The translations under genes were made by a program, and so were the position numbers. From Streptomyces sp. ICC1 (lineage in GTDB: Bacteria; Actinomycetota; Actinomycetes; Streptomycetales; Streptomycetaceae), in assembly GCF_003287935.1 (NCBI RefSeq), contig NZ_CP030287.1, positions 1,984,001-2,048,000 on the forward strand: a stretch of DNA of 64,000 nucleotides. The letters are read 5' to 3'. This document shows, in pieces, positions 17,206 to 26,007 of this stretch. Each line of letters opens with the position of its first letter. The stretch's first letter is position 1. The notes under the pieces are model-generated. The model did no database searches. It saw nothing but the letters and a program-made list of their open reading frames with translations, and had not been told where the DNA came from.

Positions 17206-18675
17206 GTGCCGAACGCCAACGAAGACAATCCCAGTGTCCTGAGTCAGGGGCAGGCCCGCGCGGTGAGCGAACTGCTGCGGATCGCCCCCGTCGCCGACGA
17301 GCTCGGCCGCCGTTTCCAGGCGGCGGGCTTCCGCCTCGCCCTGGTCGGCGGGTCCGTCCGCGACGCGCTGCTCGGGCGCCTCGGCAATGACCTCGACTTC
17401 ACCACCGACGCCCGCCCCGAGGACGTTCTCAAGATCATCAGGCCGTGGGCCGACTCGGTCTGGGACGTCGGCATCGCCTTCGGCACGGTCGGTGCGCAGA
17501 AGCTCGCCCGCGTCGAAGACGTTGATCGGAACTTCCAGATCGAGGTCACCACCTACCGCTCGGAGTCCTACGACCGGACCTCGCGCAAGCCGGAGGTCTC
17601 CTACGGTGACTCGATCGAGGAAGACCTCGTCCGCCGTGACTTCACGGTGAACGCGATGGCCGTCGCGCTCCCCGAGAAGGAATTCGTGGACCCGCACGGC
17701 GGCCTGGAGGACCTCAGGGCCGGTGTGCTGCGCACCCCGGGCACTCCGGAGGACTCCTTCTCCGACGATCCGCTGCGCATGCTGCGGGCGGCCCGGTTCG
17801 CCGCCCAGCTCGACTTCGAGGTCGCCCCCGACGTGGTGGCGGCGATGAAGGCCATGTCCGGCCGGATCGAGATCGTGTCGGCGGAGCGGGTCCAGGGCGA
17901 GCTGAACAAGCTGCTCCTGTCCGCGCACCCGCGCAAGGGCCTCGGCCTGCTCGTGGACACCGGGCTGGCCGACCACGTGCTGCCCGAGCTGCCCGCGCTG
18001 CGTCTGGAGAGTGACGAGCACCACCGGCACAAGGACGTCTACGACCACTCGTTGATCGTGCTGGAGCAGGCGATCGCACTCGAGGAGGACGGCCCGGACC
18101 TGGTGCTGCGGCTCGCGGCCCTGCTGCACGACATCGGCAAGCCGCGCACCCGGAGGTTCGAGAGCGACGGACGGGTCTCCTTCCACCACCACGAGATGGT
18201 GGGCGCGAAGATGACCAAGAAGCGCATGACCGCGCTGAAGTACTCCAACGACATGGTCAAGGACGTGTCCCGGCTGGTCGAGCTGCACCTGCGGTTCCAC
18301 GGCTACGGGGACGGGGAGTGGACCGACTCGGCGGTGCGCCGCTACGTCCGCGACGCCGGCCCGCTGCTGGAGCGGCTGCACAAGCTGACGCGCTCCGACT
18401 GCACCACGCGCAACAAGCGCAAGGCGAACGCGCTCTCCCGCACTTACGACGGGCTGGAGGAGCGCATCGCCCAGTTGCAGGAGCGGGAGGAGCTGGACGC
18501 GATCCGCCCCGACCTGGACGGCAACGAGATCATGCAGGTGCTGGACGTCGGCCCCGGCCCGGTGATCGGCAAGGCGTACGCCTTCCTGCTGGAGCTGCGG
18601 CTGGAGAACGGGCCGGTGGGGCGCGACGAGGCGGTCGCCGCCCTCAAGGAGTGGTGGGCGGCCCAGGACGCCTGA
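17206..18675 (+). CDS. cca: CCA tRNA nucleotidyltransferase (poly(A) polymerase family)
   Basis: This enzyme adds or repairs the 3' CCA of tRNAs. The 489-residue product (GTG start, PNANEDNPSVL) has the class II nucleotidyltransferase head LVGGSVRDALLGRLGNDLDF with the metal-binding D-x-D, and the motif RRDFTVNAMAV. A C-terminal HD domain is present (RHKDVYDHSLIVLEQ, LLHDIGKPRTRR). Streptomycete proteins of this type, also called pcnA, are linked to murJ as here. Upstream in-frame codons to 17041 are read as non-coding because of the leaderless promoter. It is divergent from the DUF6049 operon. Confidence 0.93.
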   Translation: MPNANEDNPSVLSQGQARAVSELLRIAPVADELGRRFQAAGFRLALVGGSVRDALLGRLGNDLDFTTDARPEDVLKIIRPWADSVWDVGIAFGTVGAQKLARVEDVDRNFQIEVTTYRSESYDRTSRKPEVSYGDSIEEDLVRRDFTVNAMAVALPEKEFVDPHGGLEDLRAGVLRTPGTPEDSFSDDPLRMLRAARFAAQLDFEVAPDVVAAMKAMSGRIEIVSAERVQGELNKLLLSAHPRKGLGLLVDTGLADHVLPELPALRLESDEHHRHKDVYDHSLIVLEQAIALEEDGPDLVLRLAALLHDIGKPRTRRFESDGRVSFHHHEMVGAKMTKKRMTALKYSNDMVKDVSRLVELHLRFHGYGDGEWTDSAVRRYVRDAGPLLERLHKLTRSDCTTRNKRKANALSRTYDGLEERIAQLQEREELDAIRPDLDGNEIMQVLDVGPGPVIGKAYAFLLELRLENGPVGRDEAVAALKEWWAAQDA

Positions 18676-18746
18676 GCAGGCCCTCCCGGGCCGGGGACAC
18701 GGGCGTCCGCCTGGTCGGAGGGCCGTGGTGGTCGGGGTCGGTCGGT

Positions 18747-18760
18747 GTTTCACGTGAAAC
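18747..18760. promoter_or_regulatory. parS: parS site 5
   Basis: Exact GTTTCACGTGAAAC in the short gap between convergent cca and the MFS gene, 53 bp centre to centre from site 6. Confidence 0.93.
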
Positions 18761-18789
18761 ATCGGCCGGCGGACTCGGGCGCGCTCCGG

Positions 18790-20070
18790 TCAGGGCGATG
18801 TTTCACGTGAAACATCGCCCTGCCGCATGAGGAAGGCCGCGATCGCGGCATAGAGCGCGGCCACGCCGACGATCAGCGGGACGGACTGCCCGTCGAGGGG
18901 GAGCACGAGCGAGGCCACGGCGGCGGCGCCGACGAAGGCGACGTTGAAGAGCACGTCGTAGACGGAGAAGACCCGGCCGCGGAAGGCGTCGTCCACCTGG
19001 GACTGCACGACGGTGTCGGTGGAGATCTTGGCGCCCTGGGTGGCGAGGCCCAGCACGAAGGCCGCGGCGAGCATCGGTCCGGGGGCGAAGAACAGCCCCA
19101 GTGCGGGGACCAGGACGGCGGAACCGGCGGCGCAGGCGGTGATCCAGCCGCGCGTGCCCAGCCGGTCCACCAGCCACGGCGTGATGACGGCGGCGGCGAA
19201 GAACCCGGCCCCCGAGACCCCCACCGCGACGCCCAGCAGGGCCAGGCCTTCGGCCTCGTCGGCCGACCAGGAGTAGCGGCAGAGCGTCAGCAGCGTGACG
19301 GTCAGCGCTCCGTAGCAGAACCGCATCAGGGTCATGGCGGTGAGTGCCTGGGCGGCCGACCGCCTGGCCGCCAGGTGCCGGAGCCCTTCGGCCATGCCCC
19401 GGACGGCGATGGCGACGCCCTCGGCGACCGTCGGGTCGATCCGGCCGGGAGGGTGGTCGGGCCCGAGGAGGCGGACGGCGAGGCGCAGGGAGGCCAGGGC
19501 GGCGCACAGGTAGAAGCCGGCTGCCAGGAGGACGACGAGGGCGTCGGAGCCGGCGGCCAGTGCCCGGACGAGGAAGGCCAGTCCCCCGCCGCCGACGGCC
19601 GCGAGCGTTCCGGCGGTGGGCGAGAGGGCGTTCGCGGTGACCAGCTGGCCGGGGCCGACGACATGGGGCAGGGAGGCTGCGAGTCCGGCGAGGACGAAGC
19701 GGTTGACGGCCGTCACGGACAGGGCCGAGGCGTAGAAGAGCCAGTCGGGCACGTGGGCGACGATCAGCATGCCGGTGACACAGGCGAGGAAGGCCCGCAG
19801 CAGGTTGCCGTAGAGGAAGACCTGGCGGCGGGGCCAGCGGTCCAGCAGCACCCCGGCGAAGGGCCCGATCACGGAGTAGGGCAGCAGGAGCACCGCCATG
19901 GCGGAGGCGATGGCCGCGGGCGAGGCCTGCTTCTCCGGGGAGAAGACGACGTAGGTGGCCAGTGCGACCTGGTAGACGCCGTCGGCCGCCTGCGAGAGAA
20001 GCCGTACGGCCAGCAGGTTGCGGAAGTCCCGCAGACGCAGGAGTACGCGCAGATCACGTACGACAGCCAT
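18790..20070 (-). CDS. MFS transporter
   Basis: A 12-helix major facilitator protein, probably an exporter; the substrate is unknown. The first helices read FRNLLAVRLLSQAADGVYQVA and the loop 2-3 motif A region is AGVLLDRWPRRQVFLYGN. ATG 20070 (426 aa) is taken as the start. An in-frame GTG at 20085 lies only 4 nt from a strong terminator hairpin and has no ribosome binding site. The last codons (GDVSRETSP) are encoded by parS site 6. It is convergent with cca. The sequence is Ala/Leu/Val-rich as usual. Confidence 0.85.
   Translation of the reverse strand: MAVVRDLRVLLRLRDFRNLLAVRLLSQAADGVYQVALATYVVFSPEKQASPAAIASAMAVLLLPYSVIGPFAGVLLDRWPRRQVFLYGNLLRAFLACVTGMLIVAHVPDWLFYASALSVTAVNRFVLAGLAASLPHVVGPGQLVTANALSPTAGTLAAVGGGGLAFLVRALAAGSDALVVLLAAGFYLCAALASLRLAVRLLGPDHPPGRIDPTVAEGVAIAVRGMAEGLRHLAARRSAAQALTAMTLMRFCYGALTVTLLTLCRYSWSADEAEGLALLGVAVGVSGAGFFAAAVITPWLVDRLGTRGWITACAAGSAVLVPALGLFFAPGPMLAAAFVLGLATQGAKISTDTVVQSQVDDAFRGRVFSVYDVLFNVAFVGAAAVASLVLPLDGQSVPLIVGVAALYAAIAAFLMRQGDVSRETSP
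18791..18822. promoter_or_regulatory. parS: parS site 6 within a 32-bp perfect palindrome
   Basis: The core GTTTCACGTGAAAC (18800-18813) is flanked by CAGGGCGAT and ATCGCCCTG, so 32 bp read identically on both strands. It covers the stop end of the MFS gene. As RNA it would fold into a long stem, so it may also act as a terminator for the convergent genes. Confidence 0.92.
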
Positions 20071-20088
20071 GAGGAAAAGGGTCACATA

Positions 20089-20129
20089 CGCGGAGGGTCC
20101 CCGGGCGCATTGCCCGGGGACCCTCCGCG
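20089..20129 (-). terminator. Strong terminator after inositol-phosphate synthase
   Basis: Bases 20089-20106 pair perfectly with 20112-20129 (18 bp, loop GCATT). It lies 60 nt beyond the synthase stop and directly before the MFS gene on the same strand, so the MFS gene needs its own promoter or read-through. Confidence 0.8.
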
Positions 20130-20191
20130 GAAGAACAGCCGAAGTCCAGGTGTCGTCAAGGACCCTTGGGGTTCGGCGGTCGGGGCGCGAC

Positions 20192-21274
20192 TTAGCGCTC
20201 GACCTCGCCCTTGATGAACTTCTCGACGTTCGCGTAAGCCTCGTCGTCGAAGTACTGCACCGGCGGGGACTTCATGAAGTAGCTCGACGCCGACAGGATC
20301 GGGCCGCCGATACCGCGGTCCTTGGCGATCTTCGCGGCGCGCAGGGCGTCGATGATGACACCGGCGGAGTTCGGGGAGTCCCACACCTCGAGCTTGTACT
20401 CGAGGTTCAGCGGGACGTCGCCGAAGGCGCGACCCTCGAGGCGGACGTAGGCCCACTTGCGGTCGTCGAGCCACGCGACGTAGTCGGACGGGCCGATGTG
20501 GACGTTCTTCTCGCCGAGATCACGGTCGGGGATCTGCGAGGTGACGGCCTGCGTCTTGGAGATCTTCTTCGACTCGAGGCGGTCGCGCTCGAGCATGTTC
20601 TTGAAGTCCATGTTGCCGCCGACGTTGAGCTGCATGGTGCGCTCGAGTCGGACACCGCGGTCTTCGAACAGCTTCGCCATCACGCGGTGCGTGATGGTGG
20701 CGCCGACCTGGGACTTGATGTCGTCGCCGACGATCGGGACACCGGCCTCGGTAAACTTGTCAGCCCACTCCTTGGTGCCGGCGATGAAGACCGGGAGGGC
20801 GTTGACGAAGGCGACCTTGGCGTCGATGGCGGCCTGGGCGTAGAACTTCGCCGCAGCCTCGGAACCGACGGGCAGGTAGCAGATCAGGACGTCGACCTGA
20901 CGGTCCTTGAGGATCTGGACGATGTCGACCGGGGTCTCGGTCGACTCCTCGATGGTCTCGCGGTAGTACTTGCCCAGGCCGTCCAGGGTGTGGCCGCGCT
21001 GAACGGTCACACCCGCACTCGGGACGTCGCAGATCTTGATGGTGTTGTTCTCGCTGGCGCCGATGGCGTCCGAAAGGTCGAGGCCGACCTTCTTCGCGTC
21101 GACGTCGAACGCGGCGACGAACTCGATGTCACGCACGTGGTAGTCGCCGAACTGGACGTGCATCAGACCGGGGACCTTGGCCGCCGGGTCGGCGTCCTTG
21201 TAGTACTCGACGCCCTGCACCAGCGAGGCGGCGCAGTTGCCTACGCCGACGATGGCTACGCGAACCGAACCCAT
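20192..21274 (-). CDS. ino1: myo-Inositol-1-phosphate synthase
   Basis: Converts glucose 6-phosphate to inositol phosphate with NAD, the first step to phosphatidylinositol, mycothiol and inositol sugars. The 360-residue protein is the short actinobacterial/archaeal type. NAD binding: [21 protein letters not shown]; core motifs are [20 protein letters not shown] and [16 protein letters not shown]; the C-terminus is [22 protein letters not shown] 21274 (MGSVRVAIV) has GGGAG upstream. The frame remains open for 36 more codons, but those read into the PadR-synthase spacer. It follows the PadR gene by 49 nt, so the two are probably co-transcribed. Confidence 0.95.
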   Translation of the reverse strand: MGSVRVAIVGVGNCAASLVQGVEYYKDADPAAKVPGLMHVQFGDYHVRDIEFVAAFDVDAKKVGLDLSDAIGASENNTIKICDVPSAGVTVQRGHTLDGLGKYYRETIEESTETPVDIVQILKDRQVDVLICYLPVGSEAAAKFYAQAAIDAKVAFVNALPVFIAGTKEWADKFTEAGVPIVGDDIKSQVGATITHRVMAKLFEDRGVRLERTMQLNVGGNMDFKNMLERDRLESKKISKTQAVTSQIPDRDLGEKNVHIGPSDYVAWLDDRKWAYVRLEGRAFGDVPLNLEYKLEVWDSPNSAGVIIDALRAAKIAKDRGIGGPILSASSYFMKSPPVQYFDDEAYANVEKFIKGEVER

Positions 21275-21323
21275 TCCGGTTGCTCCCTGTTTGTTCTCGG
21301 ACGAGGCCTGCGAGATGCAGGCC

Positions 21324-21926
21324 TCACTTTGCAGTTTCGTCGGACGGACCGGGTCGTCTCTGATCCCGTCCCGCCCGCTCACTTTCGATGAGCTCGTTCA
21401 GCCAGCGCACTTCGCGCTCCACGGATTCCATTCCGTGGCGTTGCAGCTCGAGCGTGTAGTCGTCGAGCCGCTCGCGTGTGCGGGCGATCGAGGCGCTCAT
21501 CTTCTCCAGGCGCTCCTCAAGCCGGCTGCGACGGCCTTCCAGCACCCGCATCCGTACTTCCCGTTCGGTCTGGCCGAAGAAAGCGAAGCGGGCGGCGAAG
21601 GACTCGTCCTCCCAGGCATCGGGGCCCGTGTGGGAGAGGAGCTCTTCGAAGTGCTCCTTGCCTGCCGCCGTCAACCGGTAGACGATCTTGGCGCGGCGCC
21701 CTGCGAGTGAAGCGGCGAGAGCGTCTTCCGGGGCGTTGCCCGGTTCTTCGATCAACCAACCGTTGGTGACGAGCGTCTTGAGGCAGGGGTAGAGCGTTCC
21801 GTAGCTGAACGCTCTGAACACCCCCAGCGAGGTGTTGAGCCGCTTGCGCAGCTCGTAGCCGTGCATGGGGGATTCGCGAAGCAGGCCCAGGACGGCGAAC
21901 TCGAGGATGCCTGAGCGCCTGCTCAT
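21324..21926 (-). CDS. PadR family transcriptional regulator
   Basis: A 200-residue PadR regulator. The winged helix is residues 1-80 ([43 protein letters not shown]). The C-terminal part is a long coiled coil for dimerisation (residues 120-185, [25 protein letters not shown]). An AAGGAC ribosome binding site precedes ATG 21926. A 9-bp inverted repeat lies 42-62 nt upstream and is a candidate autoregulatory operator. It is linked to the inositol-phosphate synthase and divergent from the penicillin-binding protein gene. The effector is unknown. Confidence 0.92.
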   Translation of the reverse strand: MSRRSGILEFAVLGLLRESPMHGYELRKRLNTSLGVFRAFSYGTLYPCLKTLVTNGWLIEEPGNAPEDALAASLAGRRAKIVYRLTAAGKEHFEELLSHTGPDAWEDESFAARFAFFGQTEREVRMRVLEGRRSRLEERLEKMSASIARTRERLDDYTLELQRHGMESVEREVRWLNELIESERAGRDQRRPGPSDETAK

Positions 21927-21967
21927 CCGCCTGTCCTTCCCCCGCCTCGGAGTCATTATGTCGAGCT

Positions 21968-21988
21968 GATGTATCGGCTCGATACATC
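21968..21988. promoter_or_regulatory. Candidate PadR operator
   Basis: GATGTATCG (21968-21976), spacer GCT, CGATACATC (21980-21988): a perfect 9-bp inverted repeat upstream of the padR-type gene. It contains ATGT and ACAT half-sites, as in known PadR operators, though with a longer spacing. Confidence 0.6.
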
Positions 21989-22130
21989 CAGACGATAGAA
22001 CGGGTGGCCCCCGGCTACAAGTGGCGACACGGTGACCGGCGTCACATCGCCAATTCGTGCGGTGCAAGTTGCCTGTTTTGGGGTGAACTTCGGCACTGAT
22101 TGGCTTTTGGGCGTGCGTAGTCTGTGCGCC

Positions 22131-22193
22131 ATGACACCGGGGGGACCGGAACTCACCTGCCGCTTCCAGGCCACTCGCCTGCCCGAGGAGTAG
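22131..22193 (+). CDS. Possible 20-codon leaderless upstream ORF before the penicillin-binding protein
   Basis: A -10 like hexamer TAGTCT (22118-22123) is followed by 7 nt and ATG 22131, the leaderless geometry. The ORF reads 20 codons (MTPGGPELTCRFQATRLPEE) and stops with TAG at 22191. Its last codons GAGGAG are also the ribosome binding site for ATG 22201. If made, its translation could be coupled to the downstream gene. It may equally be untranslated leader. No function is recognised. Confidence 0.35.
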   Translation: MTPGGPELTCRFQATRLPEE

Positions 22194-22200
22194 TCGTTCG

Positions 22201-24726
22201 ATGAGCGAGCACCGCCGCAAACAGCAGCAGCCCCAGGGTGGGGGCCGCGCCGCTGCCCGCCGGGCTGCCCAGCAGCGCCCCGGACGGGGTGCCGAGTCCG
22301 GACGCGACGTGCCCACCGCGTCGCCCAGCGGACCGTACGGGGACGAGCCGGGGCACGGCAGCAGCCGTGCGGACGGCCGCAGATCCGCCGGCCGAGGCAC
22401 GGCGGGACGGGGCCGGGGCGCCGCCCAGGCCGGACGCGGCACGGGCCGCCCGGACAAGCGGTTCATCAACTACCCGCGCTCGGACAGGGACGGCTGGAAG
22501 CGCTTCGTCCCGTCCTGGAAGCTCGTGGGCGGCACGGCCCTGGGCTTCTTCGCGATCATCACGGCAGGTGCCGGCATCGGCATCGCCTCGGTGAACACGC
22601 CGGACGCGAACAAGATGGCCGAGGCGCAGAACAACGTCTTCTACTGGGCCGACGACACCCAGATGGTCGCGACCGGCGGGTCCGTCAACCGCCAGATCGT
22701 GCCCATCGGCAAGATCCCCCGGTCGATGCAGAACGCCGTGATCGCCGCGGAGAACGAGTCCTTCGAGTCGGACAAGGGCGTCGACCCGATGGGCATCACC
22801 CGTGCCGTGTGGAACATGGCCAAGGGCGGATCCACCCAGGGCGGCTCGACGATCACCCAGCAGTACGTGAAGAACACGTACCTGGACTCCGACCAGACGC
22901 TCAAGCGCAAGGTCACCGAGCTCTTCATCTCGATAAAGCTCGGTGTCACCGCGGAGAAGAACACGATCCTCGCGGGCTACCTCAACACCGCCTACTACGG
23001 GCGTGACGCCTACGGGATCCAGGCGGCCTCCCGGGCCTACTTCGGGAAGGACTGCCAGGACCTGACCCCGTCCGAGGGCGCCTTCCTGGCTTCGGTGCTG
23101 AAGGGTCCCAACCTCTACAACCCGGACGGCGGCATCGGCACCGCGGCCACGCCCGAGCTGAACACCGCGCGAGCCCAGGAGCGCTGGGCCTGGGTCCTGG
23201 ACCGCGAGGTCAAGGTCGGCCGCATGCAGCAGGCCGAGCGGGACCAGTACAAGGAGTTCCCCAAGCTCATCGAGTCGGCGCAGGCCCGCAACATGTCCGG
23301 GCAGATCGGCTACATGGTCGACACGGCCAAGGCCTACGTCATGAAGACCGCGAACCTCACGGTCGACGACCTGGCCAAGGGCGGCTACCAGATCCACACC
23401 ACCTTCGAGAAGCCTCGGGTCGACGCGCTGGTCAAGGCCGTCGAGGAGACCCGCGACCGGATCATCGACGAGAAGAAGCGGCCCGAGACGGACACCTTCG
23501 TCCAGTTCGGCGCGGCCTCGGTGGACGTGAAGACCGGAGCCCTCGTCGCCCTGTACGGCGGTCCCGGCATGGACAAGAAGCACTTCAACAACAACGCCAA
23601 CACCTCGGGTGTCCAGGTCGGCTCGACCTGGAAGCCCTTCGTGCTGGCGGCGGCCATGCAGTACGGCACCCAGAACTCCAGCGGCGCGGGGATCTCGGCC
23701 GACAGCAAGTACATGGCCAACGACCTCACGGTGATCAACAACCGTGACGGCCAGCCGCTGCGCGACAAGGCCGGCAAGCCGTTCAAGCAGAAGAACGAGA
23801 GCCCGACCGCCTACGGCTACGTGACCCTGAACGAGGCGATGGAGAAGTCCATCAACGTTCCGTTCGCCCAGCTCGTCTTCGATGTCGGCCACAGCAAGGT
23901 CAGGGAAGTCGCCAAGGCCACGGGCATCCTCGAGGAGTCGATGGACCCGAACGCCAACGCCTCCTTCGCGCTCGGCACCTCGACCCCCAGCGCCATCCGG
24001 ATGGCCGACTCGTACGCCACCTTCGCCGCCTCGGGCACCCACCACGAGCCGTTCTCGGTGCGCAGCGTCCAGCGCGACGGCAAGGACCTGGCGAACTTCG
24101 AGGCCCCCAAGGCGCAGCAGGCCATGGACAATCTGATCGCGGACAACATCACCAAGGTCCTCCAGAACGTCGTGGAGAACGGCACCGGCAAGAAGGCCAA
24201 GGGCCTGAACCGGCCGGCCGCCGGCAAGACCGGTACCACCGATGAGAACATGTCGGCCTGGTTCGTCGGCTACACGCCCGAGCTGTCCACCTCCGTGACC
24301 CTGTTCCGCTCGGACCCCGCCGCGCAGAAGAAGGAACTGATCTCCATGAAGGGCGTGGCCGGCATCCCGTCGCTCCACGGTGGAGACATCCCGGCCGAGA
24401 TCTGGACGAAGTACATGAAGGACGCGCTCGACGGGGTCCCGGTGAAGGACTTCCCGGAGCCGGACAAGATCCCTGTCATCGCGGACGCCTCCGGTGCCCC
24501 CTCCCCCAGTCCCTCGATCACCCCCCCCTGGAGCGCGCCCCCGTCGCCGTCACCGCCCCGGACGGATCCGCCCGCCCGGCCGTCACCTGCGACCCCGACG
24601 GGCCCCTCGTGGCCGAGGTCGTCAAGACCTCCTCCGACCCCTACGTCGGCCGCGTCTCCCTCGTCCGCGTCTTCTCCGGGACCCTGCGCCCCGACGAGAC
24701 CGTCCACGTCAGCGGCCACGGGCTGA
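22201..24726 (+). CDS. Class A penicillin-binding protein (C-terminal end chimeric)
   Basis: A bifunctional wall synthase. A basic, Gly/Arg-rich cytoplasmic N-terminus (about 105 residues) leads to one membrane segment (about 110-130). The glycosyltransferase GT51 domain carries AVIAAENESFESDKGVDPMG and GGSTITQQYVKN. The transpeptidase domain has the serine motif GSTWKPF, the SxN motif EKSINVPF and KTGTT. The authentic sequence reaches about residue 775 (ASGAPSPSPS). After the poly-C run at 24521-24528 the frame reads out-of-frame EF-G DNA until 24726, so the last ~65 residues are not a natural PBP tail. A GAGGAG precedes ATG 22201. Confidence 0.9.
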   Translation: MSEHRRKQQQPQGGGRAAARRAAQQRPGRGAESGRDVPTASPSGPYGDEPGHGSSRADGRRSAGRGTAGRGRGAAQAGRGTGRPDKRFINYPRSDRDGWKRFVPSWKLVGGTALGFFAIITAGAGIGIASVNTPDANKMAEAQNNVFYWADDTQMVATGGSVNRQIVPIGKIPRSMQNAVIAAENESFESDKGVDPMGITRAVWNMAKGGSTQGGSTITQQYVKNTYLDSDQTLKRKVTELFISIKLGVTAEKNTILAGYLNTAYYGRDAYGIQAASRAYFGKDCQDLTPSEGAFLASVLKGPNLYNPDGGIGTAATPELNTARAQERWAWVLDREVKVGRMQQAERDQYKEFPKLIESAQARNMSGQIGYMVDTAKAYVMKTANLTVDDLAKGGYQIHTTFEKPRVDALVKAVEETRDRIIDEKKRPETDTFVQFGAASVDVKTGALVALYGGPGMDKKHFNNNANTSGVQVGSTWKPFVLAAAMQYGTQNSSGAGISADSKYMANDLTVINNRDGQPLRDKAGKPFKQKNESPTAYGYVTLNEAMEKSINVPFAQLVFDVGHSKVREVAKATGILEESMDPNANASFALGTSTPSAIRMADSYATFAASGTHHEPFSVRSVQRDGKDLANFEAPKAQQAMDNLIADNITKVLQNVVENGTGKKAKGLNRPAAGKTGTTDENMSAWFVGYTPELSTSVTLFRSDPAAQKKELISMKGVAGIPSLHGGDIPAEIWTKYMKDALDGVPVKDFPEPDKIPVIADASGAPSPSPSITPPWSAPPSPSPPRTDPPARPSPATPTGPSWPRSSRPPPTPTSAASPSSASSPGPCAPTRPSTSAATG

Positions 24727-25799
24727 CCGACCGGGGGCACGAGGACCACGATGTCGACGAGCGCGTCGGCGCCCTCACCTCCCCCTTCGGCAAACAGCAG
24801 CGCAGCCTCCCCCACTGCATCGCCGGCGATCTGGCCTGCGTGGCCAAACTCACCCGCGCCGAGACCGGCGACACCCTCTCCGGCAAGGACCGGCCCCTCC
24901 TGATGGAGGCCTGGCCGATGCCCGATCCGCTCCTCCCCCTCGCCATCGAGGCCCACAGCAAGGCCGACGAGGACAAGCTCTCGCAGGGCCTGGCCCGGCT
25001 CGTCGCCGAGGACCCCACCATGCGGCTCGAACAGAACCCGCACACCCGCCAGCTCGTCCTGTGGTGCCTCGGCGAAGCCCACCAGGACCTCGCCCTCGAA
25101 CGGCTGCGCACCCGCTACGGGGTCCAGGTCGACCCCGTCCCCCACAAGGTCAGCCTCCGCGAGACCTTCGGCGCCAAGGCCGCCGGCCGCGGCCGGCACG
25201 TCAAACAGTCCGGCGGGCACGGCCAGTTCGCCATCTGCGAGATCGAGGTCGAGCCGCTGGCGCCCGGCAGCGGCATCGAGTTCGTCGACCGGGTCGTCGG
25301 CGGAGCCGTTCCCCGGCAGTTCATCCCCTCCGTGGAGAAGGGCGTCCGCGCGCAGGCCGCCCGGGGGATCTCGGCCGGCTATCCGCTGGTCGACGTACGC
25401 GTCACCCTGCTCGACGGCAAGGCCCACTCGGTGGACTCCTCCGACGCCGCCTTCCAGACCGCCGGCGCCCTCGCCCTGCGCGAGGCCGCCGCCGAGGCCT
25501 CCCTCCACCTCCTCGAACCGGTCGCCGAGCTCGCCGTCCTCGTCCCCGACGAGTACGTCGGCCCCGTCATGAGCGACCTCGCGGGCCGCCGCGGCCGCGT
25601 CATCGGCTCCGACCAGGCCGGTCCGGGCCGCACCCGCGTCCTCGCCGAGATCCCCGAGATCGAGATCGGCCGGTACGCCGTCGAACTGCGCTCCGTGTCG
25701 CACGGCACGGGCCTGTTCAGCCGGGCGTACGCCCGGCACGAGCCCATGCCGCCACAGATAGCGGACAAGCTTCGCGAAAAGACCGAGAAGGGAACGTAA
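24528..25799 (+). pseudogene. EF-G-like translation factor (EF-G2 type), N-terminal GTPase domain missing
   Basis: The frame from 24528 encodes domains II to V of an EF-G-like factor: PDGPLVAEVVKTSSDPYVGR (domain II), QNPHTRQLVLWCLGEAHQDL (III), KVSLRETFGAKAAGRGRHVK and GHGQFAICEIEVEPL (IV), EYVGPVMSDLAGRRGRVIGS (V). The whole G domain (about 300 residues, with GHxxSGKTT, DTPG and switch motifs) is absent; upstream DNA belongs to a penicillin-binding protein. A GTG at 24609 could start a 396-residue remnant. Without GTPase it cannot act as a translocase. The break at poly-C looks like a chimeric join or a deletion. Confidence 0.85.
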
Positions 25800-25821
25800 T
25801 TGACATAACGTCACTCCGACT

Positions 25822-25847
25822 GCCCACCCAACCCGCTTGCGGTGGGC
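25822..25847 (+). terminator. Possible terminator after EF-G-like gene
   Basis: GCCCACC (25822-25828) pairs with GGTGGGC (25841-25847) over a 12-nt loop, 23 nt after the stop, followed by GGCATTTG. Modest stem. The rest of 25800-26007 shows no gene. Confidence 0.4.
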
Positions 25848-26007
25848 GGCATTTGCCTGTCCCATGACCATGGGGAGCAATCCGCCGATAAGCTCATCGG
25901 CGCGGTGAAGCGGGTAGAAGGACGGGTAGACCGGATACGCCGCCCGCCGCGGGCGGCCTGGCGGGCGGCCACGCGGGCGCACCCGCACACGAGCACGGCG
26001 CACAGCG

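Noticed and set aside
22153..24378. 741-codon reverse open frame opposite the penicillin-binding protein
   Set aside because: Antisense shadow; the forward strand has all PBP motifs in order.
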